Origin: Duganella margarita
GTDB taxonomy: Bacteria; Pseudomonadota; Gammaproteobacteria; Burkholderiales; Burkholderiaceae_D
NCBI RefSeq assembly: GCF_009857535.1
Contig: NZ_WWCS01000023.1
Coordinates: forward strand, 1-64,000
Direction of reading: 5' to 3'
DNA length: 64,000 nucleotides
Shown here: positions 61,851-64,000 of the stretch, one piece after another
Layout: every line of letters starts with the position of its first letter
Position numbering within the stretch: the stretch's first letter is position 1
Position numbers and translations under genes: made by a program
The notes under the pieces: model-generated
Told to the model about the DNA's origin: nothing
Seen by the model: only the letters and a program-made list of their open reading frames with translations
The model's database searches: none

Positions 61851-63082
61851 GATTTTCCTCCAGCGGTAAGCGGCTGGATCTTCCAAGCACCCGGCACCGG
61901 CTCCTGCATATCCAGCTTGCGGCCGGCCAGCGCGGCGCGCAGCTGCTGTACCGCCGTCCCGTCAACGGTATTCGGTTTGACCTTGATCAGCAGCGCATGG
62001 TCCTTGTATTCCAGCGAGGCGATGATGTCCTTGCGCGGCAGGACATTCATGGCTTCGCCAAAGGCTGCGCTCAGGGTGACGAATTCGTCGCCGCCCGCTT
62101 CGCCGCTGCTGGCTTTCGCCAGGCGGATATTGCGCTGCATCTGCTCCAGCGGCGCCGCCACCAGCGGCTCCTTCGGATAGACCGATTTGAAGGTCTGCGT
62201 CATCGACTGGCTGACCGCCTTGGCTTCGCCCCTGAGGCGCAGCCATTCGACATTCACGCCCACCACATTGACCAGCACCGCCAGCACGGCGATGCGCAGC
62301 GGCCAGCGCCAGCGCTGCCACGCGCGCGCCGAGGCGCCGTTGTTGCCCAGCGCCGGCGCCAGGTCCAGCCCCGCGCTGCGCGCGCCGGCTACCCAGTGCG
62401 CCCAATGGTCCTCTTCCAGCGTCAGATGCGGAATCTCGGCAGCCAGCGCCGCCAGTTGCGCTCTCTGCGCGGCCGACACGTACAGCGTGATTGGCTGCTC
62501 GCCGGCCAGCGCGCGCAGCGTTTGCAGCGCGGCTTGCGGCTGCGCCGGCAGCGTCATGCCCAGGCCTTCGAACTGCGACTGGCGCATCACCAGGTCGAAA
62601 CCGGCGTCGCCCGGCACCAGCGCGGCCGACACGGCGCCCGGCTGGAACGGCAGGCACAATTGCGACGGCAGCACCGACACCGCCTGCGCGCCCTGCGCCA
62701 GCAGCGCCTTGACCAGCACTTCCAGCCACGCGCGCTGCACCACGGCCACGGTGCGCATGCCTTCGTCATCGGCGGCGGTGGCGGCCAAGACGCAATCGGC
62801 CGGATCGCCCAGCACCTGTTCTTCCACCAGCGCCGGCAAGGCCGCCTTCAGCTTGGCGCCCGACAGCGGCGGCGTTTTCATGCGCAGCAGCGCGGTGTCC
62901 GACGCCGCCAGCAGCAGCGTCACGCGGCGTGCCGCCGCCACCAGGTCCGCCAGGTTGCCCAGCGGCGCGGCGCCTTGCTGCAGCAGGTTGCCGCCGTCGC
63001 CCACCAGCGCGAACGCGCAGGTCTGGGCCGCGCCGCTGTCGACGCTGGCCTTGGCCGGATAGCGGATGATTAGTGTAGTCAA
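61847..63082 (-). CDS. gspL: type II secretion system protein GspL
   Basis: A 411-residue bitopic protein recruiting GspE to the membrane. It has an N-terminal actin-like cytoplasmic domain (LLLAASDTALLRMKTPPLSGAKL; PALVEEQVLGDP), a TM helix (LRIAVLAVLVNVVGVNVEWL) and a periplasmic ferredoxin-like domain (IIASLEYKDHALLIKVKP). It starts 27 nt after the gspK stop. Confidence 0.92.
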   Translation of the reverse strand: MTTLIIRYPAKASVDSGAAQTCAFALVGDGGNLLQQGAAPLGNLADLVAAARRVTLLLAASDTALLRMKTPPLSGAKLKAALPALVEEQVLGDPADCVLAATAADDEGMRTVAVVQRAWLEVLVKALLAQGAQAVSVLPSQLCLPFQPGAVSAALVPGDAGFDLVMRQSQFEGLGMTLPAQPQAALQTLRALAGEQPITLYVSAAQRAQLAALAAEIPHLTLEEDHWAHWVAGARSAGLDLAPALGNNGASARAWQRWRWPLRIAVLAVLVNVVGVNVEWLRLRGEAKAVSQSMTQTFKSVYPKEPLVAAPLEQMQRNIRLAKASSGEAGGDEFVTLSAAFGEAMNVLPRKDIIASLEYKDHALLIKVKPNTVDGTAVQQLRAALAGRKLDMQEPVPGAWKIQPLTAGGKS

Positions 63083-63109
63083 AGGATCTCGCTTTCGTTC
63101 ATCGCTGTT

Positions 63110-64000
63110 CTAGTATTCCCGTATCCATTCCACCCTGGTGGGCGAATTTCTCGTCCGCACCAGCAGCGACTGCGTTTCCAGCGTCGCCCGGTCCAGTTTC
63201 ACCCGGCTGTAGGCCAGGAAGTAATCGCTGCGCACATCCCATGGCGTCAATATCGTTTTGCCGGACATCTGCGCCGTGCCCGTGAAATCCGCCTTCTGGC
63301 GGTAGTACACGGTCTTGCGCGTATTAACCATGGCCGCCGCATCCGACAACGACAATCCCGGCACCAGCGCCGCCACCACCTCGGCCGGCGCGGTGTTGAC
63401 GTTGATCGCCACGCTGCTGGACGGCAGCACGATCACATAGTCGCGCAGCTGGTCGATGGCGGTTGGCGTGAAGCCGCTCACCGCCAGCAAATCCTCCGCC
63501 CGCACCAGCTCCATCGGCTCGGTGCTGCTTTGCTGCGCGCCAGCCAGCGTCTGCGACTGCGCCACCAGGTCGGCCACGCCCTGCGCCAGACCGGGGTCGA
63601 GACGCACATTGCTCAGCAGCCGCTGGAATACCTCCACCTGCTCCTTGCTCACCACTTTGTTCGCTGCCAGATTGCCAAGATTGTAGCGCGACTGCGCGTC
63701 CGTCATGCGGCCGGACAGCGTGGCGTCAAAATTTTCGCCCTGCAGCCGCTCACGCTCGACATAATCATCAAGCCGCGTTTCTTCCAGCGGCGTGGCCCAC
63801 ACCCCGTTCTGCTGCGTGATGTTGGGCGAATCCATCAAGTCCTGGTTGAGGATCAGGCGGCTCAGGTCCAGCGCCCCGCGCAGGATCCAGCGCGTTTGCA
63901 GCTGCAGGCGCTGGTTCTCCATCGAACGCACCTGCACCTGCTGCTGCCAGAACAGGCTGGTGACGATGGTGATTGCCAGGGTCGTCAGCAGCAGCGCCGT
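63110..64000 (-). CDS. gspK: type II secretion minor pseudopilin GspK (5' end outside window)
   Basis: The frame is open to the right edge. The visible N-terminal part is the hydrophobic pseudopilin helix (TALLLTTLAITIVTSLF, WQQQVQVRS), followed by ENQRLQLQTRWILRGALDLSRL (in parts) and two helix-hairpin-helix-like repeats (SRYNLGNLAANK; IDQLRDYVIVLPSSSVAINVNTAPAEVV). GspK caps the pseudopilus tip. Remaining pseudopilin genes (gspG-J) are expected beyond the edge. Confidence 0.93.
   Translation of the reverse strand, partial: TALLLTTLAITIVTSLFWQQQVQVRSMENQRLQLQTRWILRGALDLSRLILNQDLMDSPNITQQNGVWATPLEETRLDDYVERERLQGENFDATLSGRMTDAQSRYNLGNLAANKVVSKEQVEVFQRLLSNVRLDPGLAQGVADLVAQSQTLAGAQQSSTEPMELVRAEDLLAVSGFTPTAIDQLRDYVIVLPSSSVAINVNTAPAEVVAALVPGLSLSDAAAMVNTRKTVYYRQKADFTGTAQMSGKTILTPWDVRSDYFLAYSRVKLDRATLETQSLLVRTRNSPTRVEWIREY

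Overview
The window is about 64 kb of GC-rich chromosome from a betaproteobacterium, most likely family Oxalobacteraceae (Duganella / Massilia / Janthinobacterium type). The assignment is inference from gene content: a JDVT-CTERM sorting signal with its intramembrane protease, an SAH riboswitch before ahcY, a DksA with a single zinc-finger cysteine, Burkholderiales-type porin and LpxL genes, and SEL1, STAS and DUF484 proteins in housekeeping surroundings. No tRNA, rRNA, CRISPR array, transposase or prophage was seen. Both ends cut genes: a pteridine-reductase-like SDR on the left and gspK on the right.

Layout. 1-2.3 kb: pteridine/tRNA genes (folM-like, folB, ttcA), then an antitoxin with a truncated ParE-type toxin. 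2.4-8.7 kb: TRIC-type channel, secreted M14 carboxypeptidase, S41 lipoprotein protease, and a divergent LysR/MFS pair. 8.7-16.1 kb: TonB-dependent receptor, secreted prolyl oligopeptidase and an FtsX-type permease, plausibly a peptide-scavenging set. 16.3-21.8 kb: arylpyruvate catabolism (fused indolepyruvate ferredoxin oxidoreductase, HPPD) with a divergent Lrp/AsnC regulator. 21.8-29.7 kb: a minus-strand run of eight genes in order mrtJ, JDVT-CTERM cytochrome c, tlpA, DUF4266, DUF3570, apbE, dsbD, outer-membrane protein. 29.7-35 kb: GNAT protein, cca, GST, soluble lytic transglycosylase, 5-formyl-THF cyclo-ligase. 35-39.1 kb: methyl-cycle genes metK, ahcY (behind an SAH riboswitch), a small membrane protein and metF. 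39.2-43.3 kb: two LpxL-type acyltransferases, dapF, SEL1 protein. 43.7-52.8 kb: porin, DUF484, xerC, CobW-type zinc GTPase, dksA, STAS protein, hslVU, an HTH regulator and a small membrane protein. 52.8-64 kb: a type II secretion operon read leftwards (gspK-L-M-N-D-E-F-C) that runs into a patatin/beta-barrel (type Vd) gene.

The best candidate for an undescribed system is the 21.8-29.7 kb operon. It combines a one-substrate C-terminal sorting pair (MrtJ plus JDVT-CTERM), a monohaem cytochrome with Ig-like repeats, a TlpA thioredoxin and DsbD electron supply, a flavin transferase without a visible signal peptide, and two DUF proteins. One of these (DUF4266) ends in a Gly4-Cys-Gly-Cys tail that echoes the Gly4-Cys in the sorting signal. 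A joint role in surface or periplasmic redox chemistry is inference; the adjacency, overlaps and motifs are visible in the sequence.

Regulatory structure that can be read directly includes the SAH riboswitch, several intrinsic terminators, a 10-bp inverted repeat in the metK leader, a Lrp-like palindrome, an 11-bp direct-repeat array before the oxidoreductase gene, a sigma32-like promoter before hslV, and two copies of an extragenic palindromic element.
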